Below are positions 8,836-16,702 of a DNA stretch of 64,000 bases, one piece after another. The translations under genes were made by a program, and so were the position numbers. The stretch comes from Paenibacillus thalictri (GTDB taxonomy: Bacteria > Bacillota > Bacilli > Paenibacillales > NBRC-103111). The stretch spans positions 1-64,000 of the forward strand of contig NZ_SIRE01000021.1 of NCBI RefSeq assembly GCF_004307995.1, read 5' to 3'. A model generated the notes under the pieces. That model was not told where the DNA came from. It worked only from the letters and a program-made list of their open reading frames with translations, and did no database searches. Numbering within the stretch: the first letter of the stretch is position 1; each line of letters starts with the position of its first letter.

Positions 8836-9066
8836 TTATCGCGGCCCCAGCAGCAGCGAGCACAAAAACAACACGCCCAGCGTCGCAAACAGCGATAGCA
8901 GCAATAAACCAAATCCGCCCAGCAGCAGCATACCCCCGGGGATGAGCAGCAGCAGGAACGTTGCAGCGAATCCCCAAAGCAGCAGCTTAAACGTAAGCCG
9001 GAATAACCCCCACAGAATACATGCGATCAATATACCGGCGAGCAACTGAACGAGCATCATAGACAT
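8836..9066 (-). CDS. small hydrophobic membrane protein, unknown
   Basis: A 76-residue, extremely hydrophobic Leu/Gly-rich protein with two to three membrane segments and almost no charged residues. The frame is open to 9156, but GGAGAAGGGG lies just upstream of the ATG at 9066, and the 30 residues before it are hydrophilic and unlike the rest. No family recognised. Confidence 0.6.
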   Translation of the reverse strand: MSMMLVQLLAGILIACILWGLFRLTFKLLLWGFAATFLLLLIPGGMLLLGGFGLLLLSLFATLGVLFLCSLLLGPR

Positions 9067-9201
9067 CGACCCCTTCTCCGCAGGAAGATGTGTTCCTCGT
9101 AAAATTATATTCAGCCCGGAACAGATAAGCACTGAATTTTTGCTATAAGCGTGCATATACTATAATCCCACAGCTATTAATTTTGAAATGAGGGATAGGC
9201 T

Positions 9202-9309
9202 ATGTCCGAAGAAGGATCTGCGCTGAAAGGAACGGTCTACGGCATATTGTTTACGCTTCCAATATGGGGACTGGTCGGATGGCTTGTATTCACTTATTGC
9301 ATAAAATAG
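9202..9309 (+). CDS. 35-residue single-pass membrane protein
   Basis: A very short gene: ATG at 9202, stop TAG at 9307-9309. The protein has a polar start (MSEEGSALKG), one hydrophobic segment over residues 11-32 and ends in YCIK. A weak GAGGGATAGG site precedes the ATG. Its size and layout resemble small accessory membrane peptides such as cytochrome-oxidase subunit IIa-like proteins, but I cannot assign it. The tidy topology is the main argument that it is real. Confidence 0.5.
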   Translation: MSEEGSALKGTVYGILFTLPIWGLVGWLVFTYCIK

Positions 9310-9384
9310 AAAAAAAGACCGCGACGGCTTCTAGAAGAAGCGCCACGGCTTGGTGTCTGGATGGGTAACGTAAAATCGTTATGC

Positions 9385-9714
9385 CTAATCCAGCATGCTC
9401 TGCGATTTGCTGGAAAGCTTTTTGTCGCGGAACGTAAATTTGGCATTCGAGTTCGGTTTGTCGCCTTTATATTGATAAGTTTCGGTATAATCGGGTTCGC
9501 CTTGCTTGCCGGTTTCGGATATTTTTTGTCCTGCTCCGCCAACAATTTTTTGCACGTCTTCGTAAGTGGCGCCAGTTTCAATCTTATCGAAGGCGGCTTT
9601 GGTGATAACGGCTTCCTGCTGCTTAGTAGAACTGGGCGTACCTGTTGAATTCGATGAACAACCGGCGCTTGCGAGCACTGCGGCAGTCATCATGATCATC
9701 AACCATTTCTTCAT
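9385..9714 (-). CDS. small lipoprotein (DUF3862-like)
   Basis: A 109-residue lipoprotein with the lipobox LASAGC, a Ser/Thr linker and a single BamE-like domain: an FDKIETGATYEDVQKIVGG-type segment, then beta strands with YTETYQYKGD. The start at 9714 is chosen because AAGGAGC lies eight bases upstream; the in-frame ATGs at 9720 and 9744 lie too close to that site or before it. Such domains often act as protein-interaction or inhibitor modules; the role here is unknown. Confidence 0.78.
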   Translation of the reverse strand: MKKWLMIMMTAAVLASAGCSSNSTGTPSSTKQQEAVITKAAFDKIETGATYEDVQKIVGGAGQKISETGKQGEPDYTETYQYKGDKPNSNAKFTFRDKKLSSKSQSMLD

Positions 9715-9820
9715 ATCCATCGCTCCTTGCTGCTTGCTTAGCATGTTATATTGTTTCCCTGCTGACCGGGTACCTATTCATTGTATATAAACGGAGGGGT
9801 GTTTGTCCAGAAACTAACCG

Positions 9821-9850
9821 TTGACACCGTCTAGGTTACCGTGATATTAT
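9821..9850 (+). promoter_or_regulatory. promoter of tRNA-Leu
   Basis: TTGACA at 9821-9826 and TATTAT at 9845-9850 with an 18-bp spacer, ending 22 bp before the mature tRNA 5' end. Confidence 0.75.
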
Positions 9851-9872
9851 AGTCACTGTTCACTTCATATTT

Positions 9873-9956
9873 GCGTTCGTGGCGGAATTGGCAGACGCGC
9901 TAGATTCAGGTTCTAGTGGGGTAACAGCCGTGGAGGTTCGAGTCCTCTCGAGCGCA
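9873..9956 (+). tRNA. tRNA-Leu(CAG)
   Basis: An 84-nt class II tRNA. The acceptor stem GCGTTCG (9873-9879) pairs with CGAGCGC (9949-9955), with one G-T pair; discriminator A at 9956. The anticodon stem CTAGA/TCTAG encloses the loop TTCAGGT, anticodon CAG at 9907-9909, reading CUG. A variable arm and the T-loop GGTTCGAGTCC are present. The bases after the discriminator are TCA, so CCA is not encoded. Confidence 0.95.
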
Positions 9957-9964
9957 TCAGGAAT

Positions 9965-10004
9965 AAATAAGGGTTTCAGCTTATGCAGCTGAAACCCTTA
10001 TTTA
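9965..10004 (+). terminator. terminator of tRNA-Leu
   Basis: AAATAAGGGTTTCAGC, a 7-base loop, then GCTGAAACCCTTATTT. It is a long perfect stem directly after the tRNA. Confidence 0.9.
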
Positions 10005-10110
10005 TTGTTGAGGCATGACCGCAGCTTGCTGCAGCCGGTAACGCCGTCCGGTTTATGGAAACCTGGGCTCGTAAGCCAATATCTACCCTGATTTTTTTGG
10101 CGCGGTCAAG

Positions 10111-10548
10111 TTAGAGGGTCTTGAATTTCTCAGCAAACGATTTTATATGATCCACAAAAATTCCTTTTAATTGATCGGTGCCTTCCTTAGGCGCAGCATA
10201 AGCCTTGTAACCGCCAAACGATGCTATGCAGATAGCTGCTTCTTTCAGATCTTCGGGAATGTTTCGTGTTATTATTTCTTCTGTTTCCTTCGGTTTTTCA
10301 TTGCAAATAAAGTATCCCATTTTCTTTTTTAGTAACTCGCTACGATTTTTTTTGATAAAGTCCCGAATGGGCTTATATATTTTTCCGTCTCTTACCCCCG
10401 CCCCGAGAATAATATGATCAAAATCTTCTAACGCGGGTTTTTCCGCTTCAATGTTACAAGTCGTGCAGTGCACGAGCTCGTCCGCCAACACTTTTACACA
10501 TTGCTCTGTTGCTCCGGTTTTCGTGGCATATAGAACCAACATACTCAT
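10111..10548 (-). CDS. flavodoxin-domain protein
   Basis: A 145-residue flavodoxin-fold protein. The N terminus MSMLVLYATKTGATEQC is the FMN phosphate-binding loop (T-x-T-G-x-T), followed by DFDHIILGAGVRDGKIYKP and IASFGGYKAY, the other FMN-contact regions. It resembles HemG/menaquinone-dependent protoporphyrinogen oxidase-like flavodoxins found next to MarR genes. The frame extends to a GTG (10596) that overlaps the marR stop as GTGA; the ATG at 10548, preceded by AAGGGTGAG, fits the family's start better. Probably cotranscribed with and repressed by the MarR protein upstream. The substrate is unknown. Confidence 0.83.
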   Translation of the reverse strand: MSMLVLYATKTGATEQCVKVLADELVHCTTCNIEAEKPALEDFDHIILGAGVRDGKIYKPIRDFIKKNRSELLKKKMGYFICNEKPKETEEIITRNIPEDLKEAAICIASFGGYKAYAAPKEGTDQLKGIFVDHIKSFAEKFKTL

Positions 10549-10592
10549 CTTTTGCTCACCCTTATCGGTAAAAGATTTACTTGCGGAATTCG

Positions 10593-11087
10593 TCACGGAG
10601 AAAATTTGCTGCGTGCGTTTGAATGAAGATATTGAATTTGCTCCTCCAATACCTCGCTAGCTTTGCCTAAAAATGTTGAAATAAGCTCAAGCTCTTCATC
10701 CGTATAGCTGGAAGCCAACTTGACCATCGCTGTATGAAGAGGGAGGTATGTGCTGCTGACTTCTTCTTTTTGTTCATACAATGGAACAATGATTACTTTA
10801 CGGCGGTCATTAGGATCGTTTTGCCTGCGAACATAACCGTTATTTTCAAGCCGGTCGATTAAAGCGGTAACGCTGCCTGTCGTAAGCCCGGTGAGTTTCG
10901 ACAATTGCCCGGCTGTGATTGGACCTTTTTCATGCAGAATATCCACGGCTAAAAAATCATTATTGTAAAGTCCCAAACAGGACGCCGCACATTGCTGATA
11001 AAGCACCGTTCGATTACCCAATCCGCGCATGCGCATTGTAAAGATTTCCTGCTGCTTTGTGGGCTGATCTTGTCGGTCGTCTGCCAA
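10593..11087 (-). CDS. MarR-family transcriptional regulator
   Basis: A 164-residue winged-helix regulator. The recognition region (ITAGQLSKLTGLTTGSVTALI, about residues 57-77) is followed by the wing with the family's D-x-R segment (NDPNDRRKV). The start codon is TTG at 11087 with GCGAGGCG upstream. Cys residues at about 34 and 38 (CAASC) in helix 1 could allow redox or electrophile sensing as in OhrR/YodB relatives, which would fit control of a flavodoxin; this is inference. A perfect palindrome lies just upstream. Confidence 0.87.
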   Translation of the reverse strand: MADDRQDQPTKQQEIFTMRMRGLGNRTVLYQQCAASCLGLYNNDFLAVDILHEKGPITAGQLSKLTGLTTGSVTALIDRLENNGYVRRQNDPNDRRKVIIVPLYEQKEEVSSTYLPLHTAMVKLASSYTDEELELISTFLGKASEVLEEQIQYLHSNARSKFSP

Positions 11088-11131
11088 AGAATTCGCCTCG
11101 CTTTATATTTGAATTGTATTTCTTTTACGAA

Positions 11132-11173
11132 ATACTTGATTATCAAGATACTTTATTAACATAATACTTGATT
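11132..11173 (-). promoter_or_regulatory. probable MarR operator
   Basis: CTTGATTATCAAG at 11135-11147 is a perfect 13-bp palindrome 48 bp upstream of the marR start. AATACTTGATT at 11132 occurs again at 11163. This is the usual position and shape of a MarR autoregulatory operator. Confidence 0.6.
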
Positions 11174-11201
11174 GGGATCATTAAAGCAAGTACTCGAAGT
11201 G

Positions 11202-11248
11202 CAAGGTTTGCCTAACAGCCGTAGGGGCTTGAGTCTTCTCGAGGGCAT
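11202..11248 (+). pseudogene. decayed 3' half of a tRNA-Leu
   Basis: From 11213 to 11248 the sequence matches the last 36 bases of the tRNA-Leu at 9873-9956 at 30 of 36 positions, five of the six differences being transitions. Acceptor and T-arm pairing is partly lost and the 5' half is absent. It is followed by a related terminator. Confidence 0.75.
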
Positions 11249-11255
11249 AATAGCA

Positions 11256-11293
11256 ATCAAGGGTTTCAGCCATATGACTGAAACCCTGATTTG
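11256..11293 (+). terminator. terminator related to the tRNA-Leu terminator
   Basis: ATCAAGGGTTTCAG, an 8-base loop, CTGAAACCCTGATTTG. The arm GGGTTTCAG is identical to that of the terminator at 9965, supporting a duplicated unit. It may now end the minus-strand sulfatase transcript. Confidence 0.8.
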
Positions 11294-11317
11294 TTTTCCC
11301 GAATTATTGTTCTAGCT

Positions 11318-12823
11318 TCAGCCGCGGATCGAATATGGCGCCAAATAGTTTCTTGCGTCCTTCTTATACGCATATTGGCCGGGATAGGGAAGCGGGTCCT
11401 GGCTGCGCATCATCCATATGACAAGCTCGTGGAAGAGCTCCGCTTCGATATCCTTCGTATCCGGCTCGCCGTGCCGGTTGTTTAATTCCAGCGGATCACT
11501 GCTGATCCGATACAATTGCACGTTGCCCTGCATGCTCACATTCAGCTTCCAGTCTCCTTTACGGACCGTTCGCATGAAACCTGCCTGAGTCACCGTGTTC
11601 AGCTCATCAAACCGGACGATGGCGCCTTGCTCCGTTTCGGTCCGCTTGCCAAAACGGCTGATGTCCAGTCCGTCTTCCTCCGAAAATTCCAACCCGCCAA
11701 AGCCATGTTCACCGTACACGCTGGAAAATTCCTGCGCAGGATATTCCGCTCCGGTCAATAGCGGCCACAAGCTCCTGCCTTGCACGCCTGCCGGAATTTC
11801 CGTTCCAACCGCTTCACATAACGTTGGCATGAGATCGGCCAAGGAAACATGCGCAGCATGAGGCCGTTCATCCCGTTGAATCCCAGGTCCTATCCAGAAC
11901 ATCGGAATGCGCAGCAGGATATCGGGAAGCTCCGGGCCTTTTTTGATCAGACCGTATTCTCCGACAAAATCCCCGTGATCCGATACAAAAACAAGGATCG
12001 TGTTTTTCATCAACTCTTGGGACTCCAGTCCGGTTACAAAACGGCGCAGCTGGTCGTCGAGCAAACGCAGCATGCCGAAATAATTCGAGCGGACACGGCC
12101 GATGTCGGCGTCAAAAGCCGGATTGAAGTGCTCTCCTTGCTTGCGGCACCACTGCCATTTGAAACCTTTGGTTTCCAGCGCTTGCGCGGAGGATTGAAGC
12201 GGCGGCAGCGTTTCCGGCGGGAACATCGAATAATACGGCTCAGGCACCTGATAAGGGTTATGAGGTTCCGGAAAACTTAACCATAAGAAAAACGGATGTT
12301 CTTTGACGCCTTCGATCCATTCGAGCGCTTCCGTCACGCCCCGGTACGGATTTTGGCTTTGTAGCGGAAAAGGAGCAGGTTCCGTCTGGTTCACCGAGCA
12401 CCGGCTAAGCCATTCGATAAACGCCCTTTCGTCCTCATTGCGAAACGGTCCGGCGTCTCCATAGTGCTCCAGACCAAAATAATGGTCAATTGAAGCGCTG
12501 TCCGGCTTCAGATGCGAATGATTTTTTCCGATCAGCGCGGTCGCATAACCTTGTTTTTTCATGATGTCAAACAAATCGTGAGTGTAGCTGATATGCTGAA
12601 CGCTTCCGTTTTCCCGTACACGGTGGGCGCCGGGATAACGGCCCGTCAGCATGCTGCAGCGGGCCGCTACGCAGATAGGTGAAGTCGTATAAGCTTTATC
12701 GAACCAGACGCCGCTGCGGGCGAGCGAGTCCATAAACGGAGTCGTGTCTATTGGAAAACCTTCTCTTGCGCTTACGTCCGCTCTTTGCTGATCCGTCATA
12801 ACAACGATGATATTTGGTTTCAT
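11318..12823 (-). CDS. type I sulfatase, cytoplasmic
   Basis: A 501-residue alkaline-phosphatase-fold sulfatase. The N terminus MKPNIIVVMTDQQRAD contains the metal-binding Asp; Cys51 in SPICVAARCSMLTGR is the residue that a maturase would convert to formylglycine (C-x-A-x-R form). LIGKNHSH and a later VFVSDHGDFVGEYGL supply further active-site residues. There is no signal peptide, so it should act on imported substrate. Although the frame is open to 12976, GGAGGG at 12831-12836 lies seven bases before the ATG at 12823. It is transcribed away from the YesM/YesN-type pair and shares its regulatory region. The sulfate ester it hydrolyses is unknown. No maturase gene lies in the window. Confidence 0.9.
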   Translation of the reverse strand: MKPNIIVVMTDQQRADVSAREGFPIDTTPFMDSLARSGVWFDKAYTTSPICVAARCSMLTGRYPGAHRVRENGSVQHISYTHDLFDIMKKQGYATALIGKNHSHLKPDSASIDHYFGLEHYGDAGPFRNEDERAFIEWLSRCSVNQTEPAPFPLQSQNPYRGVTEALEWIEGVKEHPFFLWLSFPEPHNPYQVPEPYYSMFPPETLPPLQSSAQALETKGFKWQWCRKQGEHFNPAFDADIGRVRSNYFGMLRLLDDQLRRFVTGLESQELMKNTILVFVSDHGDFVGEYGLIKKGPELPDILLRIPMFWIGPGIQRDERPHAAHVSLADLMPTLCEAVGTEIPAGVQGRSLWPLLTGAEYPAQEFSSVYGEHGFGGLEFSEEDGLDISRFGKRTETEQGAIVRFDELNTVTQAGFMRTVRKGDWKLNVSMQGNVQLYRISSDPLELNNRHGEPDTKDIEAELFHELVIWMMRSQDPLPYPGQYAYKKDARNYLAPYSIRG

Positions 12824-12882
12824 TGACATGCCCTCCAACCTATGTGTTACCCTTACTTTACTATAGGTATTGTCATTTATGG

Positions 12883-12930
12883 CTGTACAATTTTGACCGG
12901 AACAAGACGAGGGTGAGCAAAATCGTACAG
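12883..12930. promoter_or_regulatory. inverted operator pair (CAAAATyGTACAG)
   Basis: CTGTACAATTTTG (12883-12895) and CAAAATCGTACAG (12918-12930) form an inverted repeat matching at 12 of 13 positions. They lie between the sulfatase and the sensor kinase. On the minus strand a TATAGT lies at 12865-12860, 17 bp from the GTACAG end of the first site, so the site could cover the -35 region. The same motif recurs before the solute-binding-protein gene. Confidence 0.7.
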
Positions 12931-13140
12931 TGGAAGCCCTGAAACAGATGTGAAGGTGCTGCCGCCGCCACGGCATCGTACGTATTGCCGGGAACCGATT
13001 GCCTAAAAAAACGCTTTCGGCATATTTCGCGATTTTTCGCTATAATAGGGGTAAATCGAAATTGGACACTGATGTCCGAATCGAATGGCCATCGCGAAGC
13101 GGCTTGCCATTTGCGGATTGCAAGATAGGAGGAGAAGCGG

Positions 13141-14949
13141 GTGAGGGGAGCCTGGTTCCGGATCACAAGTATCCAAACCAAAATTTTTCTTGGTCTCCTG
13201 ACGGTTGCGGTGCTTTCTACGTATCTCGTCATGATCTACATGTACGGCAACACAACCGAGTCGATCAAACGCAATGCGATTCAATACGCTTCCGACGGGC
13301 TTAGCCATTCCGCGGAAAAACTCGCTTATTTGAACCGCGATATCGAGCGGGTGCTTACCGTTGTTACGCTTGATCAGGATAATGTTGCTTCGGCGCTCGT
13401 GACCGCCAACACGTTTCCTACTCTCGAATGGTTTCAGGAGATCAAGAAAGTGGAAGCGTTTCTACAGCCGCTGCGCGGGTTTAATACGTACATCGACCGG
13501 CTCGCCGTGATTGGCCTCGACAACCGCAAGTTGTTTCAAAGCGGGATCAATCCGACGATGGAGCTGCGGGAAGACGAGTGGAGTGAACGTTTGCTTCGCA
13601 CCGATCCGAACCGCGGCCGGTTGTATGTCGAATACCGCAATGGCCTGGTTGCAGCGGGAAAGCTTATTTTTGCCCAAGGGAAAAAAATTGGCTACGCCGT
13701 GCTCGACATCAACCAGGAGGTGTTTGAATCGACCTTCTACAGCCAGCCGAGCGAAAATATGGAGCTGCTGGCCGTGTCGAGCGACGGCACGATTATTCAT
13801 CATCGCGACAAAGAAATGATCGGCCGCAAAATTCAGGATACCGTTTATAGCGCATACTGGACGTCACCATCGAAATCCAATGAAATCGAGCAGCGGAAAG
13901 TACAGGTCGCCGGCAAGACGTATATTCAGCTTACCAAATACATTCCCGTTCCTGATTGGGAAATTATCGCTTTGGTCTCCGAGTCCGATTTGCTTCGCGA
14001 TACGATGATCGTACGCGACGAAATGATCCGGATTCTGCTGATCGTTTACGTGCTTGTGCTTGTCGTATCAATGCTCTTGTCGAAGCAGATTACGCGCAAT
14101 TTGAAGGCTTTGACGCAAGCGATGGAGCTGGTCAAACGGGGAGATATGAACGCCAGACCCGAAGTGCGCTCGTTCGACGAGGTAGGGAGGCTGAGCGCTG
14201 CGTTTACAACGATGATGCAGCGGATCCGGGATTTGATGAACGATGTGGAAGAGCGGGAACGGCAGAAGCGGGAGGCCGATTTCAAGGCGCTGCAGTCGCA
14301 AATCCATCCGCATTTTATTTATAATACGCTGAATACGATCCGGTACCTCGCCAACATCCAGCATACGCCCAACATTGAAGAGCTGACCGCTTCGTTTATT
14401 ACGCTGCTGCGCGGCATCACGAGCCAGCATAGCGAGAAGATCACGGTGCGGGAGGAGCTTGCGCTGCTAACTCATTACTTGACGATACAGAAATACCGGT
14501 ATATCGGAATTTTACAATATACGATTTCGTCCGATCCGGCTTGTGAAGATTGTGAAATATTGAAGTTTACGCTGCAGCCGATTGTGGAAAATGCGCTGCT
14601 GCACGGCATCGGACCCAAACCAAATGGCGGTACGATTCATGTCGAGATTTTCCAGGACCAGGAGGATATGGTTTGCATCGTTCACGATGACGGCGTCGGG
14701 ATGACGGAGGAGCAGGTGCAGCGCGCGCTGCAGCATGGGGGAGGAAGCGGGCTGCAAGGGATGAGATCAGGCGTGGGTATCCGCAACGTGCAGGAGCGAA
14801 TCAAGCTGTATTACGGAGAGCGTTACGGCATGACGATTTATTCCGATCCCGGCAGCTCGACGACGGTGGAGGTCAGACTGCCCATGACAAAAAAACAACC
14901 GGGTGAAGAGGAGGCGGAGGGGCATGAGCTGGAAGGCACTGTTGGTTGA
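13141..14949 (+). CDS. YesM-type sensor histidine kinase
   Basis: A 602-residue membrane sensor kinase. It has a transmembrane helix at about residues 13-36, an extracellular sensor domain to about 293, a second helix near 295-316, a HAMP-like linker, the His_kinase motif around QIHPHFIYNTLN with the phospho-acceptor His391, and an ATPase domain (VENALLHGI, DDGVGM, GVGIRNVQERI). The start is GTG (13141) with AGGAGGAG upstream. It overlaps its response regulator by 26 bp. It probably senses the glycan or the loaded binding protein and controls the importer and hydrolase genes on both sides. A TATAAT at 13041-13046 is a possible -10 box. Confidence 0.92.
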   Translation: MRGAWFRITSIQTKIFLGLLTVAVLSTYLVMIYMYGNTTESIKRNAIQYASDGLSHSAEKLAYLNRDIERVLTVVTLDQDNVASALVTANTFPTLEWFQEIKKVEAFLQPLRGFNTYIDRLAVIGLDNRKLFQSGINPTMELREDEWSERLLRTDPNRGRLYVEYRNGLVAAGKLIFAQGKKIGYAVLDINQEVFESTFYSQPSENMELLAVSSDGTIIHHRDKEMIGRKIQDTVYSAYWTSPSKSNEIEQRKVQVAGKTYIQLTKYIPVPDWEIIALVSESDLLRDTMIVRDEMIRILLIVYVLVLVVSMLLSKQITRNLKALTQAMELVKRGDMNARPEVRSFDEVGRLSAAFTTMMQRIRDLMNDVEERERQKREADFKALQSQIHPHFIYNTLNTIRYLANIQHTPNIEELTASFITLLRGITSQHSEKITVREELALLTHYLTIQKYRYIGILQYTISSDPACEDCEILKFTLQPIVENALLHGIGPKPNGGTIHVEIFQDQEDMVCIVHDDGVGMTEEQVQRALQHGGGSGLQGMRSGVGIRNVQERIKLYYGERYGMTIYSDPGSSTTVEVRLPMTKKQPGEEEAEGHELEGTVG

Positions 14950-16519
14950 CGACGAATGGCTCGTGCGCAGGGAGCTGCGTCATCTGGTCAATTGGGAGGA
15001 AATCGGTTATACCCTGGTCGGCGAAGCGGCCAACGGGCTGGCGGCTGCGGAGATGATCAAAGAGGAGAGGCCCGATCTGGTCGTTCTGGACATTCAAATG
15101 CCCGGCATGGACGGAGTTGAGCTGGCGAGGCATATCGCGGCACACGAACCGCAAATCCGGATGCTTGTCATCAGCAGCCACGATCAATTTGACTATGTAA
15201 AAAATACGTTAAAAAGCGGCGCCTCCGATTACTTGCTGAAACATGAGCTGAATCCGGACAACTTGCGGCTTGTATTAGGCTCGATCCGCAAGGAACTGGA
15301 ACAAGACCGGGCCCGGGAGCGGGAGGAAGAGCGCACCGAAACGGAGAGGAAAGATTCCTACTCCCCGCTGCTGAGGCAGTTTGTCCGTGAGCTTGTGCTT
15401 GGATACCGCCCGGCGGTTCAGCAATGGATGAGCGCGTATCCGTACACCGGATCGAGATCGGCGCTGCTTGTCATCCAAATCGCTCATTTCTTCAGATTGT
15501 CCCAAGGGAAAACGGATACCGAAAGAAGCCAATTTATTCAGTCCGTACTTGATATATGCCAACAGTCGATCGGAACGATGCAGCACGGCTGCGCCGTTTA
15601 TATCGATCACGGGAGGTTTGTCATTCTAATTGGCTGCGCCGGGGTGCGCAGCGAAAGTGCGATTTATCAGGAGCTGAGCCATCTGGAAGGGGCCGTATCG
15701 CGCTCGCTGCACCTGCTGCTCAACGTAAAGACGGCCTGTCAGCTTGCCGGAGTATGCACCAGCGCCGGGCTGCTGCCGGAGATGTATGCGAGAGTGACGG
15801 AAAAGCTGCGCTACATGTCGGGGATGGAAGTCAATGCGCCTGCCGAAATGACGTCAAACAGCGATGCGCATGAGCAGCTGTTTTCTATTCAGCAGGAGAA
15901 GCAGCTGCTTACAGCCGTTATTGGCGCGGCAGAAGACGAGATACGCATGATTTTGGACGAGGTGCTGAAGCCTGTGCTGGGGCGGTCGGCGAATGATGCG
16001 CGATTGCGGCTGCTGCTGTGCGAGCTGATGTCGCTGGCGCGGAAAGTCGCGGTGAAGATCGGGTTCCAGCAGCTGGATGTGCTGGAAGCCAGGCTGGAGC
16101 AGCTTGCCTTATGCGAAGATACGGCGGAAAGCGGCGAGCAGCTCAAACGCGTATTTACGTATTTGTCGCAAGCTTTGGGTGAGAAGCCCAGTTATTCCCC
16201 TTACGTACAGCAGGCCATCCAGTTTATTCGTCATCATTATCACGAGGAAATCGGCCTTGACCGGACGGCCAAGCAGCTTAACTTGTCTCCCGCTTATTTA
16301 TCCCGGCTGTTCAAAAGCGAAACGGGCGTCGGCATGGTGGAATACATCAACCGGATCCGTGTCGAAGCGGGCATGAAGCTGCTGCAATCCGGAGAGATTA
16401 GCGTGAAGGAAGTATACGAGAAGGTCGGATTTAACAATTACAGTTACTTTTTTCGCGTATTTAAGGAAATTACGGGACAAACCCCGCAGCAGGCGGCCAA
16501 ACGCGAGCAGGACTCATGA
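14924..16519 (+). CDS. YesN-type response regulator, AraC family
   Basis: A 531-residue regulator. The receiver domain has acidic residues Asp9/Asp10 and phospho-acceptor Asp56 (LVVLDIQMPGMDG); a long middle region of unknown fold follows; the C-terminal ~100 residues carry two AraC helix-turn-helix motifs (GLDRTAKQLNLSPAYLSRLF and VKEVYEKVGFNNYSYFFRVF). The ATG at 14924 is inside the kinase gene's 3' end, with GGAGGCGGAGG directly upstream; a GTG at 14903 is less likely. It probably binds the CAAAATyGTACAG repeats at 12883-12930 and 16600-16641. Confidence 0.92.
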   Translation: MSWKALLVDDEWLVRRELRHLVNWEEIGYTLVGEAANGLAAAEMIKEERPDLVVLDIQMPGMDGVELARHIAAHEPQIRMLVISSHDQFDYVKNTLKSGASDYLLKHELNPDNLRLVLGSIRKELEQDRAREREEERTETERKDSYSPLLRQFVRELVLGYRPAVQQWMSAYPYTGSRSALLVIQIAHFFRLSQGKTDTERSQFIQSVLDICQQSIGTMQHGCAVYIDHGRFVILIGCAGVRSESAIYQELSHLEGAVSRSLHLLLNVKTACQLAGVCTSAGLLPEMYARVTEKLRYMSGMEVNAPAEMTSNSDAHEQLFSIQQEKQLLTAVIGAAEDEIRMILDEVLKPVLGRSANDARLRLLLCELMSLARKVAVKIGFQQLDVLEARLEQLALCEDTAESGEQLKRVFTYLSQALGEKPSYSPYVQQAIQFIRHHYHEEIGLDRTAKQLNLSPAYLSRLFKSETGVGMVEYINRIRVEAGMKLLQSGEISVKEVYEKVGFNNYSYFFRVFKEITGQTPQQAAKREQDS

Positions 16520-16561
16520 AGGGGAACCGTCCGCCAAACGCCCCGATAGCTTATGAAAGGG

Positions 16562-16592
16562 ACCGTCAGGCCATTTTTCCTGGCGGTTTTTG
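16562..16592 (+). terminator. intrinsic terminator
   Basis: CCGTCAGG, an 8-base loop, CCTGGCGG and a T run (one G-T pair). It follows the response regulator gene and precedes the binding-protein promoter. Confidence 0.75.
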
Positions 16593-16599
16593 CTGCAGG

Positions 16600-16641
16600 T
16601 TGGACAAAATTGTACAGTCCTTGGACAAAATCGTGCAGCCC
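16600..16641 (+). promoter_or_regulatory. tandem operator of the importer operon
   Basis: Two direct copies of a 21-base unit, TTGGACAAAATTGTACAG at 16600 and TTGGACAAAATCGTGCAG at 16621, i.e. exactly two helical turns apart. A TAGAAT at 16661-16666 may be the -10 box with no clear -35, as expected of an activator-dependent promoter. The core matches the inverted pair at 12883-12930. Confidence 0.75.
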
Positions 16642-16702
16642 GGGAAGCTTCAACGGGCGATAGAATAAGATCATCTTCACATACAGAAGGGTGGTTCCAA
16701 TC

